A stretch of DNA of 42,489 bases from an uncultured Mucilaginibacter sp. (GTDB lineage Bacteria > Bacteroidota > Bacteroidia > Sphingobacteriales > Sphingobacteriaceae). The stretch spans positions 1 to 42,489 of the forward strand of contig NZ_CAMLHX010000033.1 of the NCBI RefSeq assembly GCF_946479965.1, read 5' to 3'. This document shows, piece after piece, positions 17,274 through 25,806 of this stretch (position 1 is the first letter of the stretch; every line of letters starts with the position of its first letter). The notes beneath the pieces were generated by a model. That model saw nothing but the letters and a program-made list of their open reading frames with translations. It ran no database searches and was not told the DNA's origin. A program made the position numbers and the translations under genes.

Positions 17274-18541
17274 AACGGGTATTGATCATGTCTCCATTCT
17301 TTCCTCCATGTAATGCTGCAGACATGCAACGCGTGCGCATGAGCCTGCCTTACTTTATTGATTTTGGCTGGCAAGCAGAAGTTGTAATGGTAGATGAGCG
17401 ATACTCAGACATGATAAAAGACGAGCTGCTGACGAAGAGTCTACCTGTTGATCTGAAGATCCATAAGGTTAAAGCGTTATCAAAAGGCATAACCTCAAAA
17501 TTTGGTTTAGGTGGCCTTGCATTGCGATCGATCTGGTTTTACAAACAAAAGGTTGATCAATTGCTAAAAAAAGAAAAATTTGATCTGATATATTTTTCAA
17601 CCACGCAATTTCCGGTCTGCATTTTAGGCGCATATTGGAAAAAGAAATTCGGCGTACCCTATGTTATTGACATGCAGGACCCCTGGCATTCAGAATACTA
17701 TAAAGCTAAACCCAAAAACGAACGCCCGCCCAAGTATTGGTTCTCTTACCGGCTCAACAAATATCTTGAACCAATAGCCATGAGGCATGTTGACGGCCTT
17801 ATCAGCGTATCAGAGAGTTATATTACTGATTTGAAAACCCGATACACTAAAATAGCGTCAATTCCGTCGTCGGTTATCACGTTCGGTTATTTTGAACCGG
17901 ATATGGACATTGCCTTAAAAAATCGCGATAAGTTTAGCAGCTTGCTTTCTCCCGGATGTAAAAACCTAGTATATGTGGGCCGTGGTGGTATGGATATGCA
18001 AAAAGCAGTAAAACCGGTTTTCCACGCGTTAAAGCAATTTATCACAAGTTATCCGGAGGCCAGGCTTAAGCTTTATTTTATAGGCACCAGCTATGCACCG
18101 GCAGGGACCGGCATTGCCACAATATTACCGCTTGCTAAACAAATGGGGGTAGAAGATAGTGTGATTGAGATAACGGATAGAATAACTTACTATCATGCAT
18201 TAGTAACCTTACAACAGGCGGATGCGCTATTCATTCCCGGGTCAGATGATCCTAATTATACCGCATCAAAAATTTATCCCTACCTGTTGGCAAAAAAGCC
18301 ATTGCTGGCAATATTTAATCCTAAAAGCCCCGCTTTAAACGAACTAAAACTGTGTGGCGCTCAGTACGCGTATGGTTATGATGATGCGCCGGAGCTAGAT
18401 AAAAACTTACATAGGTTTTTTCTGAAATTAATGAACGATTCTTTTGATCCAACCGAATACGATACGCAACAATTGAAACAATTTAGTGCGCAGCAAATGA
18501 CAAAAAAACAATGTCAGCTATTCAACCAGGTAGTACAATAA
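17270..18541 (+). CDS. GT4-like glycosyltransferase
   Basis: This 423-residue protein has the N-terminal segment VLIMSPFFPPCNAADMQRVR (GT4-like donor/acceptor layout), YVIDMQDPWHSEYY in the middle, LISVSESY, LVYVGRGG and a C-terminal SDDPNYTASKIYPYLLAKKPLLAIF. The canonical E-x7-E is absent; the IYPYLLAKKP element occupies that position. The start is TTG 17270 in a TTGA overlap with the upstream stop; the downstream ATG at 17288 would cut the first beta strand. It is followed by a 31-base overlap with an acyltransferase. Confidence 0.85.
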   Translation: MKRVLIMSPFFPPCNAADMQRVRMSLPYFIDFGWQAEVVMVDERYSDMIKDELLTKSLPVDLKIHKVKALSKGITSKFGLGGLALRSIWFYKQKVDQLLKKEKFDLIYFSTTQFPVCILGAYWKKKFGVPYVIDMQDPWHSEYYKAKPKNERPPKYWFSYRLNKYLEPIAMRHVDGLISVSESYITDLKTRYTKIASIPSSVITFGYFEPDMDIALKNRDKFSSLLSPGCKNLVYVGRGGMDMQKAVKPVFHALKQFITSYPEARLKLYFIGTSYAPAGTGIATILPLAKQMGVEDSVIEITDRITYYHALVTLQQADALFIPGSDDPNYTASKIYPYLLAKKPLLAIFNPKSPALNELKLCGAQYAYGYDDAPELDKNLHRFFLKLMNDSFDPTEYDTQQLKQFSAQQMTKKQCQLFNQVVQ

Positions 18542-19626
18542 ACCGGCAAAACAGGTTCGCTGCTTTGGATGGACTGAGGGCAATTGCAGCGCTTGGTGTT
18601 TTATGGATACATTGCTGGTCTGTTTATGAAGCACCGCGTTTTGTTGTAAAAGGCTTTGATATTACTTCACTATTAGCTTTGGGCGGCAACGGTGTAGACT
18701 TGTTTTTTGTAATAAGCGGATTTTGCATGTATTATTTTTACGTGCGCAATAAAACATTCAGTTACGCCGATTTTGCTCAATTTATAAAGCAGCGGTGGAT
18801 ACGGCTCTCCCCTGCCTTTTACGCCGCTTGTTTGGTTTATATCGGCTTAAAATTTTACCGCGATCCTTCGTTTAATATCATCAAAAGTGCGCTTACCAGC
18901 GTAGCTTACCTTAATGGCATAATTTATCAATATACGCCTGAATCTATTTTATGGTCTTTAACCGCAGAGTGGCAATTCTACATTATTGTACCGTTTTTAC
19001 TGATCTATCAACATCGAGTAGGTTTCAAGATCAGCTTTGGCGTCATAACCATATTAATGCTGGTTTTAGCTGTAGGGAGCGTCCTTTTATTCAGATCAAA
19101 GTCTGATATATTAACCAATCAGATCATTTTCAGATATTTTCAGTTTATGTGGGGAATATTAGTGGGGCGTTTAATTTTGCTGTTTCCGCAATACCAGTTA
19201 AAGTACCGGCCACTATTTTTCTTCGGTTTTGTAATTATCACTTATATGGGCCGCATATGTATATCTCATCCGGTGTTAAGTTTGTCAAGTCAATATTATA
19301 ACCTTTTTAAGCTATTAGGTTTTGGCTTAATGGGATTAGGATTTGGCGGCATTGTTTACCTGGCAATTACATCGCAAAATACTATTAAATTACTGCTTGG
19401 TAATCGTATAATTAGCTTGCTGGGGCGGGTGTCTTTTAGTTTCTATTTATGGCACGCAGTGGTGCATGCCTTTATTGGGGCCTATCTTATAAAACGGTTT
19501 GGTAGCAACGCCGGTATACTAGTGCCATTTGTTAATTTTTTTGTCAGCACGGCTATACTTATACCAATATCGATACTTAGTTTTCGTCTGCTTGAAAAAC
19601 CTTTTATGGCTCGTAATAATAAATGA
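18511..19626 (+). CDS. OafA/OatA-type membrane O-acyltransferase (acyltransferase 3)
   Basis: This 371-residue polytopic membrane protein has the family motif FAALDGLRAIAALGVLWIH (16-34; Arg23, His34) and about ten membrane spans. VDLFFVISGFCMYY and the SFSFYLWHAVVH segment near the C-terminus are typical. It would acylate the polysaccharide, probably from a membrane-spanning donor relay. It is not a close copy of the acyltransferase at 11685. The stop forms ATGA with a 34-codon micro-ORF. Confidence 0.92.
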   Translation: MSAIQPGSTINRQNRFAALDGLRAIAALGVLWIHCWSVYEAPRFVVKGFDITSLLALGGNGVDLFFVISGFCMYYFYVRNKTFSYADFAQFIKQRWIRLSPAFYAACLVYIGLKFYRDPSFNIIKSALTSVAYLNGIIYQYTPESILWSLTAEWQFYIIVPFLLIYQHRVGFKISFGVITILMLVLAVGSVLLFRSKSDILTNQIIFRYFQFMWGILVGRLILLFPQYQLKYRPLFFFGFVIITYMGRICISHPVLSLSSQYYNLFKLLGFGLMGLGFGGIVYLAITSQNTIKLLLGNRIISLLGRVSFSFYLWHAVVHAFIGAYLIKRFGSNAGILVPFVNFFVSTAILIPISILSFRLLEKPFMARNNK

Positions 19627-19727
19627 AAAAAATTACTGTAATTGCAGGCAATCCTATTCGGTTCTTTGTGCTGAGCACACGCAAGCAATACCAGCTTTTT
19701 GATTTGGTTATAACTAAATTTTTATGA
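19623..19727 (+). CDS. 34-codon micro-ORF, unknown (small protein or gene remnant)
   Basis: ATG at 19623 overlaps the upstream stop as ATGA, and the TGA ending the 34-codon frame overlaps the ATG of the methyltransferase as ATGA. The product begins MKKITVIAGNPIRFF and ends DLVITKFL, with nine basic or polar residues around two hydrophobic stretches. It matches nothing I know. The first half reads like the opening beta strand of a glycosyltransferase or sugar enzyme, so a deletion remnant is possible. The exact junctions on both sides argue that it is translated, at least as a coupling bridge. Confidence 0.45.
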   Translation: MKKITVIAGNPIRFFVLSTRKQYQLFDLVITKFL

Positions 19728-20350
19728 AAAGATATGTTCAATATGGCTGTGGTTTTACCGCTCCGTCAACCTGGATAAACTATGATGCTTCTCCTACCCT
19801 GCGGTTTGAAAGGCTGCCTTTGGTAGGGAAATTTTATACCCGCAATAACCAGAGGTTTCCGGCCAACGTAAAATACGGGGATGTAGTAAAGGGACTACCG
19901 GAATCACCCGACAGCGCCGATGGTATTTATTGCTCCCATGTACTGGAACATCTTTCTTATCAGGATTTTCAGAGCGCTTTAAAAAACACGTTTGTTATAC
20001 TAAAGCCCGGTGGCATATTCAGGGGCGTAGTGCCGGATCTTAAAGCCGCTGCAATAAATTATCTTGAACACTTTGACGAAAATGAAGCACCGGCAAATGA
20101 TTTTTTGCGTAGCACAATGCTTGGAATTGAAAGCAGAAATAAAACCCTCGCTTCCACGGTAAAGGGGTTTTATGGAAACTCTAAACATCTTTGGATGTGG
20201 GATTATAAATCATTAAAAAGCGAACTTCAAAAAGTAGGATTTAAAAACATTCGCCCCTGTGCTTTTGGCGACTCGACAGACCCCCATTTTAAATATGTTG
20301 AAGAGGAAGATCGCTTTAACCAGGCTGCCTCTTTTGAGTGTACTAAATGA
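19724..20350 (+). CDS. Class I SAM-dependent methyltransferase
   Basis: This 208-residue protein has a short N-terminal YVQYGCGFTAPSTWINYDAS, an SAM-motif-like region, then GIYCSHVLEHLSYQDF (66-81, the post-motif II region of methyltransferase type 11) and LKPGGIFRGVVPDL (91-104). It probably methylates a sugar hydroxyl of the glycan or its terminal residue; with Wzt C-terminal recognition, a chain-terminating methylation is one possibility, but this is inference. It is coupled by ATGA on both sides. Confidence 0.82.
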   Translation: MKRYVQYGCGFTAPSTWINYDASPTLRFERLPLVGKFYTRNNQRFPANVKYGDVVKGLPESPDSADGIYCSHVLEHLSYQDFQSALKNTFVILKPGGIFRGVVPDLKAAAINYLEHFDENEAPANDFLRSTMLGIESRNKTLASTVKGFYGNSKHLWMWDYKSLKSELQKVGFKNIRPCAFGDSTDPHFKYVEEEDRFNQAASFECTK

Positions 20351-21498
20351 AGAAACTAGCTGTAGTTACTACCCACCCAATTCAGTATTATGCCCCGTTA
20401 TTTAAACTGCTGCAGCAGCAAATAGATCTGGTGGTATTTTATACTTGGGGAGAACAGTCGGTTAAAAAGCATGACCCCGGTTTTGGCAAAATAATAGAAT
20501 GGGATGCTGACCTATTTGACGGATACAATTACCAATGGGTAGTTAATACCGCTGACAACCCGGGCTCGCATCATTTTAAAGGAATAGTAAACCCTGAGCT
20601 TGTTCAGCAAATTGACACTTTCAAGCCTGACGCTCTACTTATATTCGGATGGGCTTATCAAAGTCACCTTAAAGTTATGCGCCATTTTAAAGGCAGGGTT
20701 CCGGTTTGGTTTCGTGGCGACTCTACGCTGCTTGATGAAAAGTCGGGTCTTAAAAGTTGGCTGCGATCGTTGCTTTTAAAATGGGTCTATACCCACGTAG
20801 ATCATGCTTTTTATGTGGGTGCCAATAATAAAGCTTACTTTAGAAAATACGGATTAAAAGAGCAGCAGCTTAGTTTTGCACCACATGCAATAGATAACAA
20901 TCAGTTCGCTGCAGACAGAACTACTGATGTAGCGGCCCTTAAACAAAGTCTTGGTATAAAGCAGGAAGACCTTGTTATATTGTTTGCTGGAAAATTTGAA
21001 GAAAAAAAAGATCCATTACTGTTACTTACTGCCTTTTTGCGGTTGAATAAGCCCGATGCGCATTTGCTGTTTACAGGTAGTGGTGTTTTACAGCAACAAT
21101 TAAAAACAGCTGCATCAGGTAACGCAAATGTCCATTTTATTGATTTTCAAAATCAACAATATATGCCCGTGGTTTACCAGGCCTGCGATTTATTTTGCCT
21201 GCCATCAAGAGGACCCGCCGAAACATGGGGCCTGGCTGTTAATGAGGCTATGGCATGCGGCAAAGCCATATTAGTATCTAATAAAGTAGGATGTGCCATT
21301 GACCTGGTTAAACCCGATAAAAATGGAGATATATTTGAAAGTAAAAACGCCGATGATTTGGTGCGAGCATTAACCAAACTTACTGCAAGCAAGGATAAAT
21401 TGTCAGAATATGGCCGCCGATCAAAAACTATTATTGCCTCGTGGAATTTTGAACAAATTGCTTCAGCAATTAAAACCCGCATAAATGAAAAGAACTGA
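20347..21498 (+). CDS. GT4-family glycosyltransferase
   Basis: This 383-residue protein has the N-terminal LAVVTTHPIQYYAPLFKLL, FRGDSTLLDE, AFYVGANNKAYFRKYG, LFAGKFEEKKDP at the donor domain and the catalytic E-x7-E in ETWGLAVNEAMACGKAILVS. The N-terminal THPIQYYAP motif is common in exopolysaccharide-locus GT4 enzymes. It overlaps the FkbM methyltransferase by 14 bases. Confidence 0.93.
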   Translation: MKKLAVVTTHPIQYYAPLFKLLQQQIDLVVFYTWGEQSVKKHDPGFGKIIEWDADLFDGYNYQWVVNTADNPGSHHFKGIVNPELVQQIDTFKPDALLIFGWAYQSHLKVMRHFKGRVPVWFRGDSTLLDEKSGLKSWLRSLLLKWVYTHVDHAFYVGANNKAYFRKYGLKEQQLSFAPHAIDNNQFAADRTTDVAALKQSLGIKQEDLVILFAGKFEEKKDPLLLLTAFLRLNKPDAHLLFTGSGVLQQQLKTAASGNANVHFIDFQNQQYMPVVYQACDLFCLPSRGPAETWGLAVNEAMACGKAILVSNKVGCAIDLVKPDKNGDIFESKNADDLVRALTKLTASKDKLSEYGRRSKTIIASWNFEQIASAIKTRINEKN

Positions 21499-22342
21499 CC
21501 GTATAAAATTAAACTTCATCAGGAACTGGAACCTGCCGGGAAAAGAAAGATTAGCGCGTTGGTTTGGGCCATCACCGCAGCTTAAATCCGCTTTAAAAGA
21601 TGGCATTATATGGTTAAATAATGAAGATATTGCTGTGTATACCACAGCAGACAATTATATTGAATGGACCATTCTTAGTACGGGCACCTATGAGGATGAG
21701 ATTGGGAAATTGATAAAAATATCGCTGAAAGAAGGCGATAATGCGTTGGACATTGGTGGCAATATAGGCTTGCAAAGCTTACGTATGTCTGCATGTATAG
21801 GATCAGAAGGAAAGATTTATGCATTTGAGCCTTTACATCATATTCAGGAGAAATTCAAAAAGAATATGGCTTTAAATAAGGCATCAAATGTAACGTTGTT
21901 TGAGGTGGCACTATCAGACGAAAGCGGCGAAATGAGTTTTGAGCTGGATAAAAACACCTGGAACCAAGGTACGTTTAGTTTGAAGAATGAGGTAACCGGT
22001 ACTGATACACAAAAAGTTATCATAAAAATAGCCGACGAGTTACCCGAAATACAACAACTTGAAAAACTTGCATTAATTAAAATAGATGTTGAAGGGTTTG
22101 AATATAATGTTTTACGGGGCTTAAAGGCAACACTTCAAAAGCACCGCCCCCGTATTATTTTTGAATACGATAGCAATTACTGGCAAAGCACCGGGCAGAG
22201 TATTGCCGGTTGCTTTGATTATTTGACCGGATTGGGCTACGCTATTTACCAAATAAGTGATGTGGGTGCCGAGTTGAGGAATAACGCGGCGGAGTTAACC
22301 GGGGGGAATTTATTTTGTTTACCAGGACTTAACAGTAACTAA
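21485..22342 (+). CDS. FkbM-family methyltransferase
   Basis: This 285-residue protein has SAM-binding motif I NALDIGGNIGLQSL (about 82-95), then KIYAFEPLHHIQEKF (motif II region) and LIKIDVEGFEYNVLRGL (about 195-211), which are diagnostic of the FkbM family. These enzymes O-methylate sugars in antibiotics and glycans. Together with the class I methyltransferase nearby it suggests at least two methylation sites. It starts inside the upstream gene (14-base overlap) and ends 9 bases before the GTG of the polymerase gene. Confidence 0.92.
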   Translation: MKRTDRIKLNFIRNWNLPGKERLARWFGPSPQLKSALKDGIIWLNNEDIAVYTTADNYIEWTILSTGTYEDEIGKLIKISLKEGDNALDIGGNIGLQSLRMSACIGSEGKIYAFEPLHHIQEKFKKNMALNKASNVTLFEVALSDESGEMSFELDKNTWNQGTFSLKNEVTGTDTQKVIIKIADELPEIQQLEKLALIKIDVEGFEYNVLRGLKATLQKHRPRIIFEYDSNYWQSTGQSIAGCFDYLTGLGYAIYQISDVGAELRNNAAELTGGNLFCLPGLNSN

Positions 22343-22351
22343 TTTACACCA

Positions 22352-23758
22352 GTGAGGGGCAACAAACCATTAGAACTTTATGCATTGCTTTATGTGCCAT
22401 GGCTGCTTTCAATTATGCTGGATTTTTCGCCCATACTATCCTATTCTATAGCGTGGTTGGGCTCATTTTTTATCTTTTATATCACACTCAGCGGAAAACT
22501 AAGAGACTTACCAAATGATAGAAGTATTGCAGAACAATTGATGCGTCCGCTTTTTTTGGTGCATATAATTTTTGCAGGGTACATGTGTACCACTTCCATC
22601 TTCTATTTTTTAAACGTATTAGGTTATAATAATTTTATAGCGCCGGGCAGTTTTTTCCTGGTCGACCAGCGGCAACTAGCGTTAACAGCACAATGCCAAC
22701 GCTATTATTGTTTAGGCCACGCAGCTTACGTAACAGGTATTTTGTTATTTATGAGATATCCCATTCAACACAAATACTACGTTGAGAAAGGGAAAATTAC
22801 CAACCTCCTTTTTATAGTTGCCATTACCAGCTTATGCGTATCAACCATACTTTTAATGATAAACGGTTTGGCGCAGTTTTATAATCAACTCCGTTCATTA
22901 AGCTTTATTGCATGTACCATGGCACTGGCTTTTGCCATACCGCAACGGAAAGCAGCCAACACGTGGGTATGCGCTATACTATATTTTTTCAATTTTTATC
23001 AGGCTCTTATTTCGGGTTTTAAAGAACCTATCATTTTAAGTATATTAATATTAGGCATTTTTCTGTATCCTAATTACAAGCGGGTAGTAACTTTTACCCT
23101 GGTGCCGGTTTTGTTCGCGGTATTTCTATTGTTACCTACCTACAACCGTGTTTTTCGTGAAAATTCATGGAGTGGCGATACCTCTACCGATGAAGCCACG
23201 CACCTCGCTTTAGATGCTGCACTCAACGGTGACAATGGCACAGATAACAGCAACTGGGCCTTTTACGTTTACCGCCTCAGTGAAATAGATATGTTCACCG
23301 ACTTTTTAAAATCCACTCCTGAACAAGTACCTTTTTACGGATTTAAGTTATTAGAACAATCTGCCATTGTGTTAATTCCCCGCGTTATCTGGCCGGGAAA
23401 ACCAGTTACAGAACAGTTGGTTATGGAGCGGGTATATAACGCCAACGTAGTTTATCGTGGCTCGTCGGTTTCTGCTAAGCCGGCATTTATAGTAGATGCT
23501 TATTTATCATTTGGTACCTTAGGAGTATTTTTTTTCCTTTTTATTTATGGAGCAGTTTGCCAGGTAATATCCCAAAACGCTGAAAAACTTTTTGGGGGTT
23601 ATATATTAGGAACCGCACTCATTTTTTCGGGTATGTTTCAGATACTATGGCGGGGTTTAAGTTTTGAATTTCTTATCAATTCGGTTTTCTGGAGCTACAT
23701 AACTATGCTGATTTTATTTAAATTATTCCGTTCCCTTAAAATAGTAAAGCAAATTTGA
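22352..23758 (+). CDS. Wzy-like polysaccharide polymerase (exosortase-associated type)
   Basis: This 468-residue protein is highly hydrophobic, with about 10-12 membrane spans and a long polar loop (about 265-330, containing FRENSWSGD and NWAFYVYRLSE) followed by LIPRVIWPGKP, a pattern seen in oligosaccharide repeat-unit polymerases. The size and loop fit Wzy-like proteins that accompany exosortases in Bacteroidota; I recall an XrtY-associated Wzy-like family in NCBI naming. It would join repeat units in the periplasm. The GTG start at 22352 is the only initiator between the in-frame stop at 22340 and the first hydrophobic segment. Confidence 0.82.
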   Translation: MRGNKPLELYALLYVPWLLSIMLDFSPILSYSIAWLGSFFIFYITLSGKLRDLPNDRSIAEQLMRPLFLVHIIFAGYMCTTSIFYFLNVLGYNNFIAPGSFFLVDQRQLALTAQCQRYYCLGHAAYVTGILLFMRYPIQHKYYVEKGKITNLLFIVAITSLCVSTILLMINGLAQFYNQLRSLSFIACTMALAFAIPQRKAANTWVCAILYFFNFYQALISGFKEPIILSILILGIFLYPNYKRVVTFTLVPVLFAVFLLLPTYNRVFRENSWSGDTSTDEATHLALDAALNGDNGTDNSNWAFYVYRLSEIDMFTDFLKSTPEQVPFYGFKLLEQSAIVLIPRVIWPGKPVTEQLVMERVYNANVVYRGSSVSAKPAFIVDAYLSFGTLGVFFFLFIYGAVCQVISQNAEKLFGGYILGTALIFSGMFQILWRGLSFEFLINSVFWSYITMLILFKLFRSLKIVKQI

Positions 23759-24894
23759 AAATTTTGCAGATAAACGCTTCTTATAAACCGGCCTACATAT
23801 ATGGCGGGCCCACAATGTCGGTATCTGCGTTATCTGAGCAACTGGTTAAAGCAGGACACGAGGTTTGTGTTTATACTACTACCGCTAACGGAACTGAAGA
23901 ATTACCGGTTACAGCCAATAGTGCTGTAGTAGTTGATAGCGTAAACGTTATCTACTTTACGCGTATAGTTAAAGGCCACACCCATTTCTCGCCCAAACTA
24001 TTATCTACGCTTCGCAAAAATGCTACATCGTTTGATGTTGTACATATTCATACCTGGTGGAATTTGGTATCTGTGCTTTCCTGCATCATAGCACTGGCAA
24101 AAGGTGTTAAGGTTGTCGTGTCGCCGCGCGGAACACTTAGTAAATACTCTTTTGCACATAAAAGTGGCTTTATTAAACAATTATTTCATCAAACAATTGG
24201 GAAGAGCCAACTAAGAAAGTGCGCTATACACACCACATCAGAAAGTGAACTGCAAGAGCTGACCGACCTTATAAAACCTAAACAAATTTTCAATATCGGC
24301 AACTTTATCAATTTACCCTCTTTTAACCCGACAACCAAAAGTATTAGCACTGATTATATTAAATTACTTTTCCTGTCGCGCATTGATGAAAAGAAAGGTT
24401 TAAACATATTGATAAACGCACTTGCTTTAGTAAGCATTCCATGGACGCTTAGTATTGCGGGTAATGGGGACGAGGAATACATAGAACGTTTAAAACAAAT
24501 TGCGATAACAAAAAAAATTGATCAAAACATTTTCTGGCTCGGTTTCAGACAGGCAGACAAGTTTGAGATCTATCAGCAGCATGACCTTTTTATACTGCCA
24601 TCGCATAATGAAAACTTTGGCAATGTAGTTATAGAAAGCCTTAGCATGGGCACGCCTGTGCTGTTGAGTAAATATGTGGGTCTGGCGGACTATGTTAGCA
24701 GGGAAAACCTGGGCTGGACATTTGATCTGGATGAAATATCATTAAAAAATACGATAGAAGCGGCTATCGAAGACAAAACCAAACGCGATACGATACAAAA
24801 AAATGCGCCGACTTTAATACGGTCTCATTTTAGTGATGAGGTTTTATTGGATCGGTACGAAGCGATGTATCGAAAAATCATCTTAACAAATTGA
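23755..24894 (+). CDS. GT4-family glycosyltransferase
   Basis: This 379-residue protein has ILQINASYKPAYIYGGP at the N-terminus with the glycine loop, VVHIHTWWNLVS, VVVSPRGTLSKYS, LLFLSRIDEKKG at the donor domain and E-x7-E in ENFGNVVIESLSMGTPVLLS. The start is TTG 23755 in a TTGA overlap with the polymerase stop; no ATG precedes the conserved strand. The donor sugar is unknown. Confidence 0.93.
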   Translation: MKILQINASYKPAYIYGGPTMSVSALSEQLVKAGHEVCVYTTTANGTEELPVTANSAVVVDSVNVIYFTRIVKGHTHFSPKLLSTLRKNATSFDVVHIHTWWNLVSVLSCIIALAKGVKVVVSPRGTLSKYSFAHKSGFIKQLFHQTIGKSQLRKCAIHTTSESELQELTDLIKPKQIFNIGNFINLPSFNPTTKSISTDYIKLLFLSRIDEKKGLNILINALALVSIPWTLSIAGNGDEEYIERLKQIAITKKIDQNIFWLGFRQADKFEIYQQHDLFILPSHNENFGNVVIESLSMGTPVLLSKYVGLADYVSRENLGWTFDLDEISLKNTIEAAIEDKTKRDTIQKNAPTLIRSHFSDEVLLDRYEAMYRKIILTN

Positions 24895-24939
24895 TATAAG
24901 CAATGGAAAGCTTACTTTCGGATACTAAAGTTTAATATA

Positions 24940-25806
24940 TTGAACGCCTCTTTTTCATTTATCATTTTAACTTATAATGAAGAAATGCATTTGCAGCGTT
25001 TGCTCCAATCCGTTGCTGGTTTAAACGCGCCTGTTTTTATTCTGGATTCCGGCAGTACAGACGGCACACTTGCAATAGCCGAACGATATGGCGCTCAAAC
25101 AGCGCAGCATCAATTTATTAACCACCCACAACAATGGCATCAGGCGCTCAAAACCTTTACTATACAAACTCCCTGGGTTATTTGTCTTGATGCCGATCAA
25201 ATGGTTACTGACGGTTTGAAACAGAAGCTTCAAAACTTTAATGTAGAAGAGTACCCAAATATTGATGGCATATATTTTAACAGAAAGTATGTTTTTAAAG
25301 GTCAATGGATAAAACACGGCGGTTATTACCCTTTTTTCCAGCTCAAAATGTTCAGATATGGGGTTGGTTATTCAGACCTGAATGAAAATATGGATCATAG
25401 GTTTGTTGTACCGGGAAGCACGGTAATTTGGAAAGATGGCGGCATTTTGGAGGAAAACTTTAAGGAAAATAAAATAAGCTTTTGGCTGGATAAACATAAT
25501 AGATACAGCGACCTGGTGGCGCACGAAGAAGTGGAACGCATGCGTTCAATGCGAAACCAAACTGTAAAACCTCACTTTTTTGGCTCGCCCGACGAGCGAA
25601 CGGCATGGAGAAAACAAATTTGGTGGAAACTGCCCAGATATGTGCGCCCTATGCTATATCTCACCCAACGGATGATATTTCAACTTGGTTTTTTGGATGG
25701 TCGAACCGGTATAATCTATCATTTTTTACAGAGCTTCTGGTTTAGGCTGGTTGTTGATATAAAAATTGATGAGCTACTTAAACAGCAACACGATGTTAAA
25801 AAGTAA
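24940..25806 (+). CDS. GT2-family glycosyltransferase (WaaE/KdtX-like)
   Basis: This 288-residue protein has FSFIILTYNEEMHLQRLL (5-22), FILDSGSTDGTLAIAE (32-47), WVICLDADQMVT (78-89) and a C-terminal region with two hydrophobic stretches, the layout of WaaE/KdtX-like GT2 proteins. The start TTG at 24940 fits the family N-terminus; 45 noncoding bases precede it, the largest gap within the operon. It overlaps the exosortase gene by 14 bases if ATG 25793 is the exosortase start. Confidence 0.9.
   Translation: MNASFSFIILTYNEEMHLQRLLQSVAGLNAPVFILDSGSTDGTLAIAERYGAQTAQHQFINHPQQWHQALKTFTIQTPWVICLDADQMVTDGLKQKLQNFNVEEYPNIDGIYFNRKYVFKGQWIKHGGYYPFFQLKMFRYGVGYSDLNENMDHRFVVPGSTVIWKDGGILEENFKENKISFWLDKHNRYSDLVAHEEVERMRSMRNQTVKPHFFGSPDERTAWRKQIWWKLPRYVRPMLYLTQRMIFQLGFLDGRTGIIYHFLQSFWFRLVVDIKIDELLKQQHDVKK

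Noticed and set aside
24903..24935. 10-codon frame starting MESLLSD between GT4 and GT2 genes
   Set aside because: Too short, with no junction to either neighbour; unlike the 34-codon frame at 19623 it is not tied to flanking stop or start codons.
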